Part shown: positions 46,668-56,900 of the stretch, piece by piece
Numbering within the stretch: position 1 is the stretch's first letter
Layout of the letters: each line of letters begins with the position of its first letter
Assembly (NCBI GenBank): GCA_903911145.1
Contig: CAIWCD010000048.1
Span: 207,984-271,983 of the forward strand
DNA: 64,000 nt
Direction of reading: 5' to 3'
Source: an uncultured delta proteobacterium
GTDB lineage: Bacteria > Myxococcota > Myxococcia > Myxococcales > 40CM-4-68-19
Made by a program: the position numbers and the translations under genes
The notes under the pieces: model-generated
Databases searched by the model: none
What the model was told of the DNA's origin: nothing
The model's input: the letters and a program-made list of their open reading frames with translations, nothing else

Positions 46668-47825
46668 ATGTTGACGCAGCAGATTCTCATCGAGTCGAAG
46701 AGTGACCTGCCCTCGGCGATTCAATCGATCAACCTGGCGTCGGCTGATCTCGTCTTCGCGTTCGGAGCCGTGCCCTACTTCAGCGATCCCACGTTGCACG
46801 CGGCACTGCGCGCGCGATTTCCAGCAGCGAAGCTGCTCGGCTGTTCGACGGCCGGAGAGATCCGTGGAGCGCGCGTGTTCGACAACACCTGCGTGATCAC
46901 CGCCATCGATTTCGAGGGCAGCGAGGTACGCGAAGCGACGACCACGATCGAAGGCATGGCCGATTCGTTCGCAGCGGGTGAGCGCCTCGCGCGCGCACTT
47001 CCTCTCGAAGAGCTGCAGGGCGTCTTCGTCGTCGGCACGGGCGTGAAGATCAACGGCAGCGCGCTCGTCGCGGGAATGCAGAAGGTGCTCGGCGTCACCG
47101 TCAGCCTCTCGGGAGGGCTCGCCGCCGATGCGGGCGCGTTTCGCGAGACATGGACGCTGAGCAACAGCGGCGCGGCCAGCGACCAGCTCGTCGCCGTGGG
47201 TCTCTACGGCCAGCGCGTGCGGATCGGCTCGGGATCGTTCGGTGGATGGGAGCCATTCGGCCCCGCGCGGAAGGTGACGAGGAGCGACGGAAACGTCCTC
47301 TATGAGCTCGATGGAGAGCGAGCGCTCGACATCTACAAGCGCTACCTCGGCGAGCATGCCCGCTCGCTGCCCGGATCGGGCCTGCTGTTTCCCTTCGAGA
47401 TGCTGACGAAGGACCGGGACCGGAGCGGAATCATCCGGACCATCCTCGGCGTCGACGAGCAGGATGGCTCTCTCACCTTGGCGGGGGATATCGATCCGAA
47501 TGGATATCTGAAGCTGATGCAGGCGAGCACCGACCGACTGGTCGAAGGCGCGGGCCGGGCCGCTGAGCGCTCCGCCGCGGCATCCTCGAAACTGGTCTCG
47601 CCGACGGTGGCGCTGCTGGTGAGCTGCATCGGTCGCAAACTCGTGATGGGCGATCGCGTCGATGAAGAGGTCGAGGCCGTGGCGGGCCGCTTCTCGGATC
47701 AGAGCACCGTCGCGGGCTTCTATTCGAACGGCGAGATCTGCGCGGCAGAGGCGCATGGCGATTGCCGCCTGCACAACCAGACGATGACCGTCACCTGGAT
47801 CGGCGAGAGCGCTGCGGCGGCATGA
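46668..47825 (+). CDS. FIST-domain sensor protein
   Basis: 385 residues from ATG 46668. FIST N part (about 25-215) begins [13 protein letters not shown] and has [10 protein letters not shown] and [17 protein letters not shown] part (about 230-370) has [26 protein letters not shown], and [12 protein letters not shown] with [15 protein letters not shown] domains are thought to bind small ligands such as amino acids, and occur beside kinases, chemoreceptors and cyclic-di-GMP enzymes. No membrane segment, so it acts in the cytoplasm. Its stop overlaps the kinase start (ATGA), implying stoichiometric production with the kinase. Confidence 0.9.
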   Translation: MLTQQILIESKSDLPSAIQSINLASADLVFAFGAVPYFSDPTLHAALRARFPAAKLLGCSTAGEIRGARVFDNTCVITAIDFEGSEVREATTTIEGMADSFAAGERLARALPLEELQGVFVVGTGVKINGSALVAGMQKVLGVTVSLSGGLAADAGAFRETWTLSNSGAASDQLVAVGLYGQRVRIGSGSFGGWEPFGPARKVTRSDGNVLYELDGERALDIYKRYLGEHARSLPGSGLLFPFEMLTKDRDRSGIIRTILGVDEQDGSLTLAGDIDPNGYLKLMQASTDRLVEGAGRAAERSAAASSKLVSPTVALLVSCIGRKLVMGDRVDEEVEAVAGRFSDQSTVAGFYSNGEICAAEAHGDCRLHNQTMTVTWIGESAAAA

Positions 47826-50563
47826 CAATCCACACCACGCTCGCAAGGCAGCTTCGGCGTTTCTGCGGCATCGACAGCGACGAGGCGATGCAACGTCTGC
47901 GCGAAGAGATTCGTGCGCTCGACGCGAGCACGTCGATCTCGCGCGGGCTGCGCGATCTCGTCGAAGGGCTGCCCCAACTGGTCGATCGCGTCGGCGGAAC
48001 GTACGACCAGATGGAGCGGGACATCCGGCTGCGACACCGGAGTCTCGAGCTCACGTCCGAGGAGCTGACAGCGGCAAATGATCGGATGCGAGGCGATCTC
48101 GAGAGCCGCAATCGCATTCTCGAGTCGCTGCGACGCGCGGCCACCGGCCTGATCGAATCGCGTGGGACCGCTGCAACAGGAAGTCCGTCGGGCGACGCCG
48201 ACCTCGAGACGCTCGCCGCGCTGCTGCCCGATCTCATCCGGCAGCAGGAGGAGACCCTCGACTTCGTGCAGGTCCTCGTCGAGTCGATCCCCGTGCCCGT
48301 CTACGTGAAGGATTCGGAGGGCCGCTACCTGCGACTCAACCGCGCATTCGGCGAGATGTTCGAGGTCGAGCCGACAACGCTTATCGGCAAGACGCCAAAC
48401 GAGTGGCTTCCGTCAGCGCGCGCCTCGATTCACGAGCAGAGAGAACGCGAGCTGCTCGAGACGCGCGAGAACAGCACCTACGAGTTCCTCTGGCAGGGCA
48501 AGAACGGCAGGTCGATCGACATCCTCTTCCGCAAGGCGGCGCTGGTGCGGCCGGACGGAACGTTCCTCGGCATCGTCGGGACAATCGTCGACATCACGAC
48601 GCAGAAGCAGGCCGAGCGCGTGATGAAGGAAGCGCGCGATGCGGCCGAGTCGGCCAACCGCGCCAAGAGCGACTTCCTCGCGAATATGAGCCACGAGATC
48701 CGCACCCCGATGAACGCGATCATGGGGATGACCGATCTGGCGCTGCAGCAGGAGCAGCTCACTCCGAATCTGCGCGAGTATCTGGAGATCCTGAAGTCGT
48801 CGTCGAACGCGTTGCTGACGATCATCAACGACATTCTCGACTTCTCGAAAATCGAAGCGGGCATGCTCGACATCGAGTCGATCCCGTTCGACCTCTCGGC
48901 GGTCCTGTCGGAGACGCTGCGCACGCTGATGCTGCGCGCCGAGAGCAAGGGGCTCGAGCTCATTCTCGACGTCTCGTCGAAGCTGCCGGCGCGCGTGGTC
49001 GGCGACCCCGGACGGCTGCGGCAGATCCTGCTCAACCTCGTCGGCAATGCGATCAAGTTCACTGCCGAGGGAGAGATCATCGTTCGCGCGCAGGTGGTCG
49101 ACGAGAGCGAGAACGAGCGGTTGCTCGCGATCACCGTCTCCGACACCGGCATTGGCATTCCAAAAGAGAAACAGGCGCTCATCTTCGAGGCCTTCGCGCA
49201 GGCGGACGCTTCCACCACGCGGCGATTCGGAGGCACCGGCCTCGGCCTCGCCATCACGCGGCAGCTCGCGCGGATGATGGGCGGCGACGTGGTCGTCGAG
49301 AGCGAGACAGGCAAGGGCAGTCGATTCACCGTGACGAGCCGCCTCAAGGCTGACGCGACGGGCGCCCCGCCCAGAGCGAGCCCGACCGTACTCGCCGGGG
49401 GCTGCATCATGGTGGTCGACGACAACATCACCAACCTTCGCTTGCTGCGCGAGAGGATCACGCGCTGGGGCGGGTCGGTTCTCGCGTTCGAATCGGGGAA
49501 GGCCGCCATCGCGTTTGCGAGCTGCAATCCCGGCGCGATCGACTGCGTGCTGATGGACCACGCGATGCCCGAGATGGATGGATTGAGCGTGACGCGGGAC
49601 CTTCGTGCGCTGCCGGGATTCACGCACGTGCCGATCGTGATGCTGTCGTCAGTCGGGCTGCAGAGCGTTGCCAACGTAATCGACGATTACGGACTCGCGA
49701 GTCTTCTGCTCAAGCCAGCGGCGCCGAGTGAGATCCTCAACGCGATGACGGCGGCGATGGCGCACGAACCGACCCCCGCGCGCGCGGTGGCTGCCCGCGC
49801 GGAGCCCATCGCGCAAGTGCGTCCGCGCGGAGGCACCGTGCGCGTGCTGCTCGCGGAGGATCACGTCGTCAACCAGAAGCTCGCCGAGGCGCTGCTGCGG
49901 CTGTGGGATTACACCGTGGTCACGGTCGGAGACGGACGCCAGGCGGTCGAGCGGTTTCGCGCCGAGCCGTTCGACGGAATCCTGATGGACGTGCAGATGC
50001 CCGAGATGAGCGGGCTCGACGCCACGCGCGCCATCCGCGAACTCGAGCAGCAGATGCCCGGTCACCACATTCCGATCATCGCCATGACCGCGAACGCGAT
50101 GCGCGGCGATCGCGAGCGATGTCTGCAGGCGGGAATGGATGACTACGTCTCCAAACCGTTCGAACCGAAGCAACTCGAGGAGACGCTGCGGCGGCTGTTG
50201 CGCAGCGGCCAACAGAATGCTGCCGCGCCGTTTGATTACGCCGGCGCGCTCAAGCGGGCAGACCCGGAGATTGTGACGCTCGTGGTCGGTGAGTTCCTCG
50301 TGGCGGCGCCGATCGATCTCGCGAAGATGCGCGCAGCGTTCACGCAGCGCGACTACGCAGTGCTGGCGCGTCTCGCGCACGGCATGGGCGGGCTGCTCGC
50401 GATCTTCAACGATCAGCCGGGATGCGACGTCTCGAAGGATCTCGAACGAGTGGCGCGCAGCCAGCAGGTCGACGAGGCGGCCAGGCTGATCGAAAGCCTC
50501 GATCGCGACCTGACAAATCTGCTGCCCCATCTACAGGCGTTTGCGGCCGGGCTGCCGAAGTAG
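47822..50563 (+). CDS. Hybrid histidine kinase (PAS-HK-REC-REC-HPt)
   Basis: 913 residues from ATG 47822. No membrane helix. Residues 1-120 are helical, probably coiled coil; a PAS domain (about 155-275) starts [17 protein letters not shown]; the HisKA site is [16 protein letters not shown] near 290; the ATPase shows NAIKFT, DTGIGIP and GGTGLGLAI; two receivers follow (about 530-650 with [10 protein letters not shown], and 680-800 with [10 protein letters not shown]). The C-terminus has an HPt-like helix with [11 protein letters not shown]: the His is present but the usual Lys-Gly after it is not. It probably senses input through FIST and passes phosphate to the HD-GYP regulator. Confidence 0.92.
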   Translation: MTIHTTLARQLRRFCGIDSDEAMQRLREEIRALDASTSISRGLRDLVEGLPQLVDRVGGTYDQMERDIRLRHRSLELTSEELTAANDRMRGDLESRNRILESLRRAATGLIESRGTAATGSPSGDADLETLAALLPDLIRQQEETLDFVQVLVESIPVPVYVKDSEGRYLRLNRAFGEMFEVEPTTLIGKTPNEWLPSARASIHEQRERELLETRENSTYEFLWQGKNGRSIDILFRKAALVRPDGTFLGIVGTIVDITTQKQAERVMKEARDAAESANRAKSDFLANMSHEIRTPMNAIMGMTDLALQQEQLTPNLREYLEILKSSSNALLTIINDILDFSKIEAGMLDIESIPFDLSAVLSETLRTLMLRAESKGLELILDVSSKLPARVVGDPGRLRQILLNLVGNAIKFTAEGEIIVRAQVVDESENERLLAITVSDTGIGIPKEKQALIFEAFAQADASTTRRFGGTGLGLAITRQLARMMGGDVVVESETGKGSRFTVTSRLKADATGAPPRASPTVLAGGCIMVVDDNITNLRLLRERITRWGGSVLAFESGKAAIAFASCNPGAIDCVLMDHAMPEMDGLSVTRDLRALPGFTHVPIVMLSSVGLQSVANVIDDYGLASLLLKPAAPSEILNAMTAAMAHEPTPARAVAARAEPIAQVRPRGGTVRVLLAEDHVVNQKLAEALLRLWDYTVVTVGDGRQAVERFRAEPFDGILMDVQMPEMSGLDATRAIRELEQQMPGHHIPIIAMTANAMRGDRERCLQAGMDDYVSKPFEPKQLEETLRRLLRSGQQNAAAPFDYAGALKRADPEIVTLVVGEFLVAAPIDLAKMRAAFTQRDYAVLARLAHGMGGLLAIFNDQPGCDVSKDLERVARSQQVDEAARLIESLDRDLTNLLPHLQAFAAGLPK

Positions 50564-50602
50564 CGCGATCCCGATTTCGCGCGCGCGGAGAGGTGCGCTG
50601 GC

Positions 50603-51256
50603 CTATTGCACGAGAAGGATCTGATCGGTGGTCGGGTCGATTGCGTAGAGGCTCTCGCCGTCCGGGGAGATCACGAAGTCGCTCACCCCAGGTGGCAGCA
50701 GGACGGGCGATTCCGGTTGTCCATACTTTCCGGTGTCCGGATCAATTGGCAGTCGGACAAGTTGCACGCTCGACGCTGTGCGGGAGGCGAGGAAGTAGAG
50801 CCGTCGTCCGCTCGTCACCGTGTGCAGAAAGTGGTTCCCGGGATTCAGATCGAGCGGATAGGGAAACTCGGCCAGCGCGGTCGATCCACCGTCCTGCTGA
50901 ACAACCGAAGAGGCAACGCCCACGGGATCACTCGCTGGAATCTGCAGATAGTAGACAGCGCCCTGCGCACTTGTTGAATCGACAAAGTCGACCCCATCCG
51001 AGGCGAACGCGGCCAGCGCTGGAGCTCCGTGCAGGAGCGCAGGCAGCTCGTCGAAAATCTGAACGCCACCGCGATCGCTCATGGCGACGAGTCCCGTATT
51101 GGCACTCCCGGCCTGTACCCAGTCGACTCTCGGGTTGCCGACGTTGGCGGCGTAGAGCGGGTAGATGGACGGCGTCTTCTGTACGGAGAGACTCGCGGTG
51201 GCGTTGAGGAGCGCCGCGGAGAAGCAGGAGCAATCAGGACCCGCATCCTGAGAAGG
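50603..51256 (-). pseudogene. 3' part of the lipoprotein gene beyond an amber stop
   Basis: The frame of the lipoprotein gene at 51257 continues without interruption after its TAG (51259-51257) for 217 more codons. The first 57 of these have no ATG or GTG (PSQDAGPDCSCF, then ATASLSVQKTPSIYPLYAANV, VQAGSANTGLVAMSDRGGVQIFD) yet read as normal protein, including a propeller-like strand pattern that continues the upstream repeats. A 159-residue product from ATG 51082 would lack a signal peptide. I read this as the cut-off C-terminus of one protein rather than a separate gene. Sequencing error, readthrough or recent mutation would all explain it. Confidence 0.6.
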
Positions 51257-53080
51257 CTATACAATGGAAACCGTCTGGCCACTCGGCGTGACCTGGATCT
51301 CCGGAACGCTGCCCTGCCCAGTTGGGATGCTCCACGCCTGCTCCGGATCTTCCACCAGAACGGGCGCAGCAAATGCCGGCAACACTCCGTCCAGGTAGCG
51401 AAGCTCAAGTCCGTGCCTGGCATAAATGAACGGCTCATCCTGCTTGGTGGCGAGCGCATCGATCCCGGGCGGAGCAAGGCGCGAGTCGTGCTGCAGAGGT
51501 CCGTGCAGCTCGCTGTCGAGTTGCTCGATGCGGTTCACCATATGCGCTGCGACCAGAAGCTCGCGACGGGCCATACCCGCTGCATCGCCCGGCCGAGTGC
51601 GCAGCGCCGGCGTGGCGAGCCCAAGATGCAACGGCAGGAAACCCAACGAAGCCCCGGTGATCTCGGCAACGATTTCGGTTCCACCGAGAGCCGCGATGTA
51701 GAAAAGCCCGGAGCCGTTGCCTCCTTGCTTTGCGGCCCCCGCCTCCGCGCCGTCGAGTGCACTGAAGCTGCGCAGTCGGGGCGTCGTTGGGTCAAACCCA
51801 TCGAGCATCACCACGCCAGAGGGGCTTCTCGTCGAGGCCATCAACTTCTGATCAGCGGACGAATAGGCCAGTGCAACCACGTTCCCCTGGACCATTTTGA
51901 TTGAAGAGCCGAAGTTGAGCTGATCTCCGTCCAGGCTGAAGCCTTGGAGGATCCCACTCCCGTAGATTGCAGCGTAGACGACGCCGAGCCGCGCCTGAGC
52001 GTCCAGGGAGCCGCCAGCCACTGCGCCATACGTCCCGCCTTCGAGACCCGCATCCGCCGGTGGGCCGAACCCGCCATCGGCGGCGTCGAGGATCTGAAGC
52101 CGGGAATCAAGACTGAGTATGAAGCGCGACCCACCGAGCCCGCCAACCCACGCGGGCGCCGAGTGGTTCGCCGTCAACACAAGGGCTGGGGGGCGCACCG
52201 AGGGAGGTTCTGCAGAGAGATCGACCGTCCAGATCGAAAAGTCGGTCTTGACCACGGCCAGCGCGCCATCCGGCGAGACGGCCACGGTGGGAAATCCGCT
52301 CACCGCATCGCCTCCGCTGAGGATCGAGTGCAAGCAAGCTGGCGAGAGTGTTGCGAAGGGGCCGCCATCCACTCCCTGCTGAAAACGAAGCAGAGCGAGA
52401 TCGCCGGCCACAGCCCCGCTGCAGGCAGAACCAACCAGCTCCGAATCCTCTGAGATCGCGAAGACGGTCGATGGGGCTCCACGATTGGCGGGCGAGCTCG
52501 TCATGGCGATGTCACTCGCGCCTCGCGGCACGAGCACCTGGCGCGGAGCGGACGCTCCCGGGTCGACAACCGCGGCCCACCCGTAGTCCGCTGAGAACAT
52601 CACGACGCCTTGATCTGGAAATGGGAGAGGAAGCGCCCGATCGATCTGCACGCGCATGTCCACGACTCCGGTCACGGCGCCGAGGCGCAGCCGCCCGAAT
52701 CCCAGAGACGTGAACGCGCCGGGCATCGAGGCGACTCCCGTCGGGGCGGTGACCGCGATCGGCACCACCCCGAGCGGCGCATCATCGGGGACGACGACCT
52801 CGGCGGAGAAGGAGTTCCGCGTCTGCTCCAGTTTCAACGGCGTGGTCGAGGAGCTGGAACCGAAGCGGATCTGAACATCGCTCGGCGAGGTCGCGCCCCA
52901 GCCGTTGCCAGTCACAGTCACGTGCGCGCCGGCCCAGCCAGAGCTGGGAGTGGCAGCCGTCACCCGGATCACGTTCGCCGTCGGAACCGCCAGGTCGCGG
53001 GTACAGCCCGGCGCGCCGATCGACAAGAGGCCGACGGCGCACGCGGCGAGCAACAGCGAAGCAGACCCGGACATCCTCAT
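51257..53080 (-). CDS. Lipoprotein with IPT/TIG-like and propeller-like domains (interrupted)
   Basis: 607 residues from ATG 53080, which has AAGGAG seven bases upstream; an ATG two codons later is less well placed and a longer frame to 53128 is not needed. The lipobox is SIGAPGC near residue 26. An IPT/TIG-like beta-sandwich follows (about 35-115: VTAATPSSGWAGAHVTVTGNG, FSAEVVVPDDAP). The rest is a run of beta strands with 40-60 residue periodicity (VAVSPDGALAVVK, VVALAYSSADQKLMAS, LFYIAALGGTE), like an LVIVD or quinoprotein-type propeller. The frame ends at a TAG at 51259-51257, and coding sequence continues in frame beyond it. Probably exposed at the envelope. Confidence 0.72.
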   Translation of the reverse strand: MRMSGSASLLLAACAVGLLSIGAPGCTRDLAVPTANVIRVTAATPSSGWAGAHVTVTGNGWGATSPSDVQIRFGSSSSTTPLKLEQTRNSFSAEVVVPDDAPLGVVPIAVTAPTGVASMPGAFTSLGFGRLRLGAVTGVVDMRVQIDRALPLPFPDQGVVMFSADYGWAAVVDPGASAPRQVLVPRGASDIAMTSSPANRGAPSTVFAISEDSELVGSACSGAVAGDLALLRFQQGVDGGPFATLSPACLHSILSGGDAVSGFPTVAVSPDGALAVVKTDFSIWTVDLSAEPPSVRPPALVLTANHSAPAWVGGLGGSRFILSLDSRLQILDAADGGFGPPADAGLEGGTYGAVAGGSLDAQARLGVVYAAIYGSGILQGFSLDGDQLNFGSSIKMVQGNVVALAYSSADQKLMASTRSPSGVVMLDGFDPTTPRLRSFSALDGAEAGAAKQGGNGSGLFYIAALGGTEIVAEITGASLGFLPLHLGLATPALRTRPGDAAGMARRELLVAAHMVNRIEQLDSELHGPLQHDSRLAPPGIDALATKQDEPFIYARHGLELRYLDGVLPAFAAPVLVEDPEQAWSIPTGQGSVPEIQVTPSGQTVSIV

Positions 53081-53304
53081 CGACAGTCTCCTTGCGGCAC
53101 AGGCTCGACGACGCGAACGGCGCGGCACTCTATGATCAACTGCGCGGGAATGAGGGAATCGTCGGCTCCATGTGCAGCGCCTCGTGCAGCGCGCTGCGCG
53201 ACCACGGTGGCACCTGCGCAGAGGCCTGGGCCAACAACGCCGAGGAGAGAGAGCGACCGCTTCACAACCTCACGCGAAGCTTGGGCCGCTGCTCGCGGAG
53301 ACGA

Positions 53305-53787
53305 TCATCCGCGCCGTCGAGCCTGATCGCCCGAGGAGGAAAACATGGGCGGACGCGAGTCCGGTCCCTGCGAGGCATAGAGCGCTCGCGCCCAGGAGAG
53401 CGCCTCGTGGTAGTCGCCGAACACGCGGAACGCCATTCCCCGCGGCTTCACGAAGGCGAGGAAGACGGTCGCGACCGCACGGCCGAGCATGGTACCGCCG
53501 ACGAGCGCAACTCCACAGACTGCAGTTGAATCCGCGTCGGTGTTGTAGACCTTGCGGGCCGCGCTATCGAGAGAGGCAACCCGATCGACGAACGCGATCA
53601 CGGCCACGGGCCGACCTTCGCGGTGCCCGTGGTCGTTGAGGAAGCGCGCGTTGTCTCGCGCAGTCTCGCTCACTTCAATGGCGCCCTCGCGGGGCACGAG
53701 AGCAAGCACACCAGGCAGGACGGCGAAGTACTCCGCATTGGCCGTCTCGCCAACGCGGGCCCAGCGGCTGGTGTCAGGTGAGATCAT
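53305..53787 (-). CDS. Small STAS/SEC14-like protein (tentative)
   Basis: 160 residues from ATG 53787, with GGAG seven bases upstream. Alternating strands and helices (LPGVLALVPREGAIEVSE, VAVIAFVDRVASLDSAARKV, STAVCGVALVGGTMLGRAVATVF, VFGDYHEALSWARA) fit a single STAS-like alpha/beta fold of the type seen in short myxobacterial proteins. The loop after strand 3, where anti-sigma antagonists carry Ser, reads SLDSAARK. The last 25 residues are disordered. Likely cytoplasmic; function unknown. A 16-base palindrome lies 100 bases upstream. Confidence 0.55.
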   Translation of the reverse strand: MISPDTSRWARVGETANAEYFAVLPGVLALVPREGAIEVSETARDNARFLNDHGHREGRPVAVIAFVDRVASLDSAARKVYNTDADSTAVCGVALVGGTMLGRAVATVFLAFVKPRGMAFRVFGDYHEALSWARALYASQGPDSRPPMFSSSGDQARRRG

Positions 53788-53887
53788 CTTGGCTCCACAG
53801 AATCCTCCCGCGCGACACAGCCGTCAACCTGGAGTCGATCGCGATGCGCGCCGAAGGTCGTACGCGGCGAGGCCTCGACGTTGCGGA

Positions 53888-53903
53888 CTGTCGTCGACGA
53901 CAG
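53888..53903. promoter_or_regulatory. 16-bp perfect palindrome, possible operator
   Basis: CTGTCGTCGACGACAG is perfectly self-complementary. It lies in the 172-base gap between the giant gene (ending at 53960 on the minus strand) and the STAS-like gene starting at 53787, about 100 bases before that start. It could be a repressor site or the base of a terminator without U-tract. Confidence 0.4.
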
Positions 53904-53959
53904 GGGCAACTCGCCCTCTCGCGCGGCGGGTGGAGGTGCGCGTCGCCGCGGATGCGCCG

Positions 53960-56900
53960 TTATTTCGCCACAGCCTCCGCGACGATTGAGCCCGTGCTTT
54001 CTGTTTCGCCCCCGACGGCCGTGACTGAATAGTAGTAGAGCACGCCGTCTGAGAGTCCCGCGTTGTTGTAACCGGTTCCGGAAACCTGAGTCAGGAACGT
54101 TCCGGTCAGTGCGGAGACATCAGAGAAAGTGGAACGGTAGATATTGTAGGCAGTCGCTCCAGGCGAGGCGGTCCAACTGAGCGAGATTGTCGGGATCGTG
54201 GCGCTCGGGGTTGCAGTCAGCCCCGTCGGTGCGAGGAGCCAGCCAGGGTTGGAGGTGAGGCTCGCCACCGGCGTGTTGCTCTGGGCGTGGGAATTGTTCC
54301 CAAGTTCGCCGTTGAAATTGCCGCCCCATGCGCAGACGGTACCATCAGACTTCAGCGCCACCGTTTCATCATAGCTTGCACTGATCGCGACCACCCCGCT
54401 GAGAACCCCCGGGACTCCCTCTCCCGCCACCTGCACCGGCGTCGAGCTGTCGGTCGTCGAATTGTTCCCGAGCTGGCCGTCGAAATTCCACCCCCAGGCC
54501 CAGACAGTGCCGTCAGATTTCAGGGCGACCGTGTGGTATGCACCTGGAGCAACCGCCACGATGCCGCTGAGGACTCCGACCCCTCCCGAACCGAGCACCT
54601 GAACCGGGACGTGGCTGTCGGTGGTCGAATTGTTCCCGAGTTGGCCGTAGTAGTTGAAGCCCCACGCCCAGACGGTCCCGTCTGACTTCACAGCGAACAT
54701 GTTGCCATAATTCGCTGCAATCGAGACCACTCCGCTCAGCGTCCCGACGCCTCCCGCGCCCACCACCTGCGCGGGCCATCTACTCTGGTTGGTCGAACCG
54801 TTCCCGAGTTGGCCGTTCCCGTTGTTGCCCCACGCCCAGACTGTGCCATCCGATTTCAACGCGACGCTCTCATTCATTCCCGCAGCGATCCCGACGACGC
54901 CGCCCAGAACACCCGAACCCCCGGCTCCCAACACCTGCACCGGCAGATGGCTATCCGTGTTCGAGTTGTTCCCAAGTTCGCCGAGGACATTGTCTCCCCA
55001 TGCCCAGACAGTGCCATCCGACTTCAGCGCCACCGTGTGCGCGTCCCCTGCGGAAATTGCGACAACGCTATTGAGAACTCCAACGCCTCCTGCTCCCAAT
55101 ACCTGCACAGGAGCATGACTATCGGTGGTCGAGTTGTTCCCGAGTTGGCCGTTGGAATTGTCTCCCCACGCCCAGACAGTGCCATCCGATTTCAGCGCAA
55201 CTGCATGCTCTTGCCCGGCCGAGATCGCAACGACGCCACTGAGAACTCCGGCTCCTCCCGAACCCCGCACCTGCACTGGAATAGCGCTGGCGGTAGTCGA
55301 GTTGTTCCCGAGATGACCGTGGTTGTTGTACCCCCATGCCCAGACCGTGCCGTCCCCCATGAGCGTAACCGAATACCCGGTGTTGACCCCGGTCGCGCTC
55401 GCCACTGCGACCACCGTGTTCGGTGTCGCAGAAATCTGTCCGGAGACCGTCTCTCCCGTCGCATGCACGGCCGTGACGATCAGATAGACGGCCTGTCCAT
55501 TGGGCAGCCCCGTCAAGGGATAGGGAGACGTCACTCCTGAGATTCGTGTCCCATTCGCGGGCGTCACTCCAGAAACGGCACTGTAGTAGAGATTGTAGGA
55601 ACTGGCTCCGAATACGGAATTCCAACCGACGACGACGTCGCCTCCACCAACTGTCAGTACGACCAGTGTCGGCGGCACAAGCAGAGATTGGGCCGTCGCC
55701 ACCAAAGACGGGGTGCTCTCCGTAGCGCCGCCGACGGCAGTCACGACATAGTAATAACGGGTGCCATTGATCAGGTTGGTATCGTGGTTGAAGCTCGTGC
55801 CGGATACGGTAGTCACCAGCGTGCCGTTCAGCGGCGATACATCCGGGTGGGTCGATTCATAGACATTGTAGGCAGTCGCTCCGGAGGACGCGGTCCAGGA
55901 GAGCGAGACTGCGAGTGACGTCGTGCTCGCAGTGGCGGTCAGGCCAGTCGGCGAGAGGAGCCAGGATGGCGTGGCAACAAGACTCCCCACCGGCGTGCTG
56001 CTCTGGTTGTTGGAACCGTTTCCCAGTTCGCCAGAGGTACTGTCTCCCCAATCGCAGACAGTGCCGTCTGACTTCAGCGCGATCGTGTGATTCAGACCCG
56101 CGCTGATCGAGACCACTCCGCTGAGAACTCCCCTGCCGCCGCTTCCCTGCACCTGCACTGGAGTCTGACTATCAATGGTCGAATTGTTCCCGAGTTGCCC
56201 ATATTGGTTCCATCCCCACGCCCAGACGGTTCCGTCGCCTTTCAGCGCAACAGTGTGCATAGAGCCCGTGGCGATCGCGACGACGCCGCTCAGAATTCCC
56301 ACCCCTCCAGTTCCCAGCACTTGCACAGGCGTGTGGCGATCGCTCGTCGAATTGTTGCCGAGTTGGCCGTAGAAATTATATCCCCACTCCCACACAGTGC
56401 CGTCCGCACCCAGAGCGACACTGTGCCCATATCCCGCCGCAACTCCGACGATGCCGCTGAGAACTCCCGAGGCCCCGTTCCCCTTGACCTGCACGGGCGA
56501 GTACCTGTTGACGACTGTATTGTCCCCGAGTTGACCGCTCCAATTTCCTCCCCAGGCCCAGACAGTGCCGTCCGACTTCAGCGCGACCGTGTGGTCGCCG
56601 CCCGCGGCAATCGCAACAACATCGCTGAGCACTCCCGCACCTCCGCTTCCAACCACCTGTACCGGGACATTGCTTTGGTTGGTTGTCCCATTCCCGAGTT
56701 GGCCGTTCTGATTCGAGCCCCACGCCCAGACAGTGCCGTCCAGCTTGAGAGCGACGGTTCGCTTATTGCTCGCGGAAATCGCAACCACGCCACTGAGAAA
56801 TCCAGCGCCGCCGGCACCCAACACCTGCACTGGAGTATCGCTGTTGCCGGTCGAATTATTCCCGAGTTGGCCGTTGATATTCCATCCATAGGTCCACACG

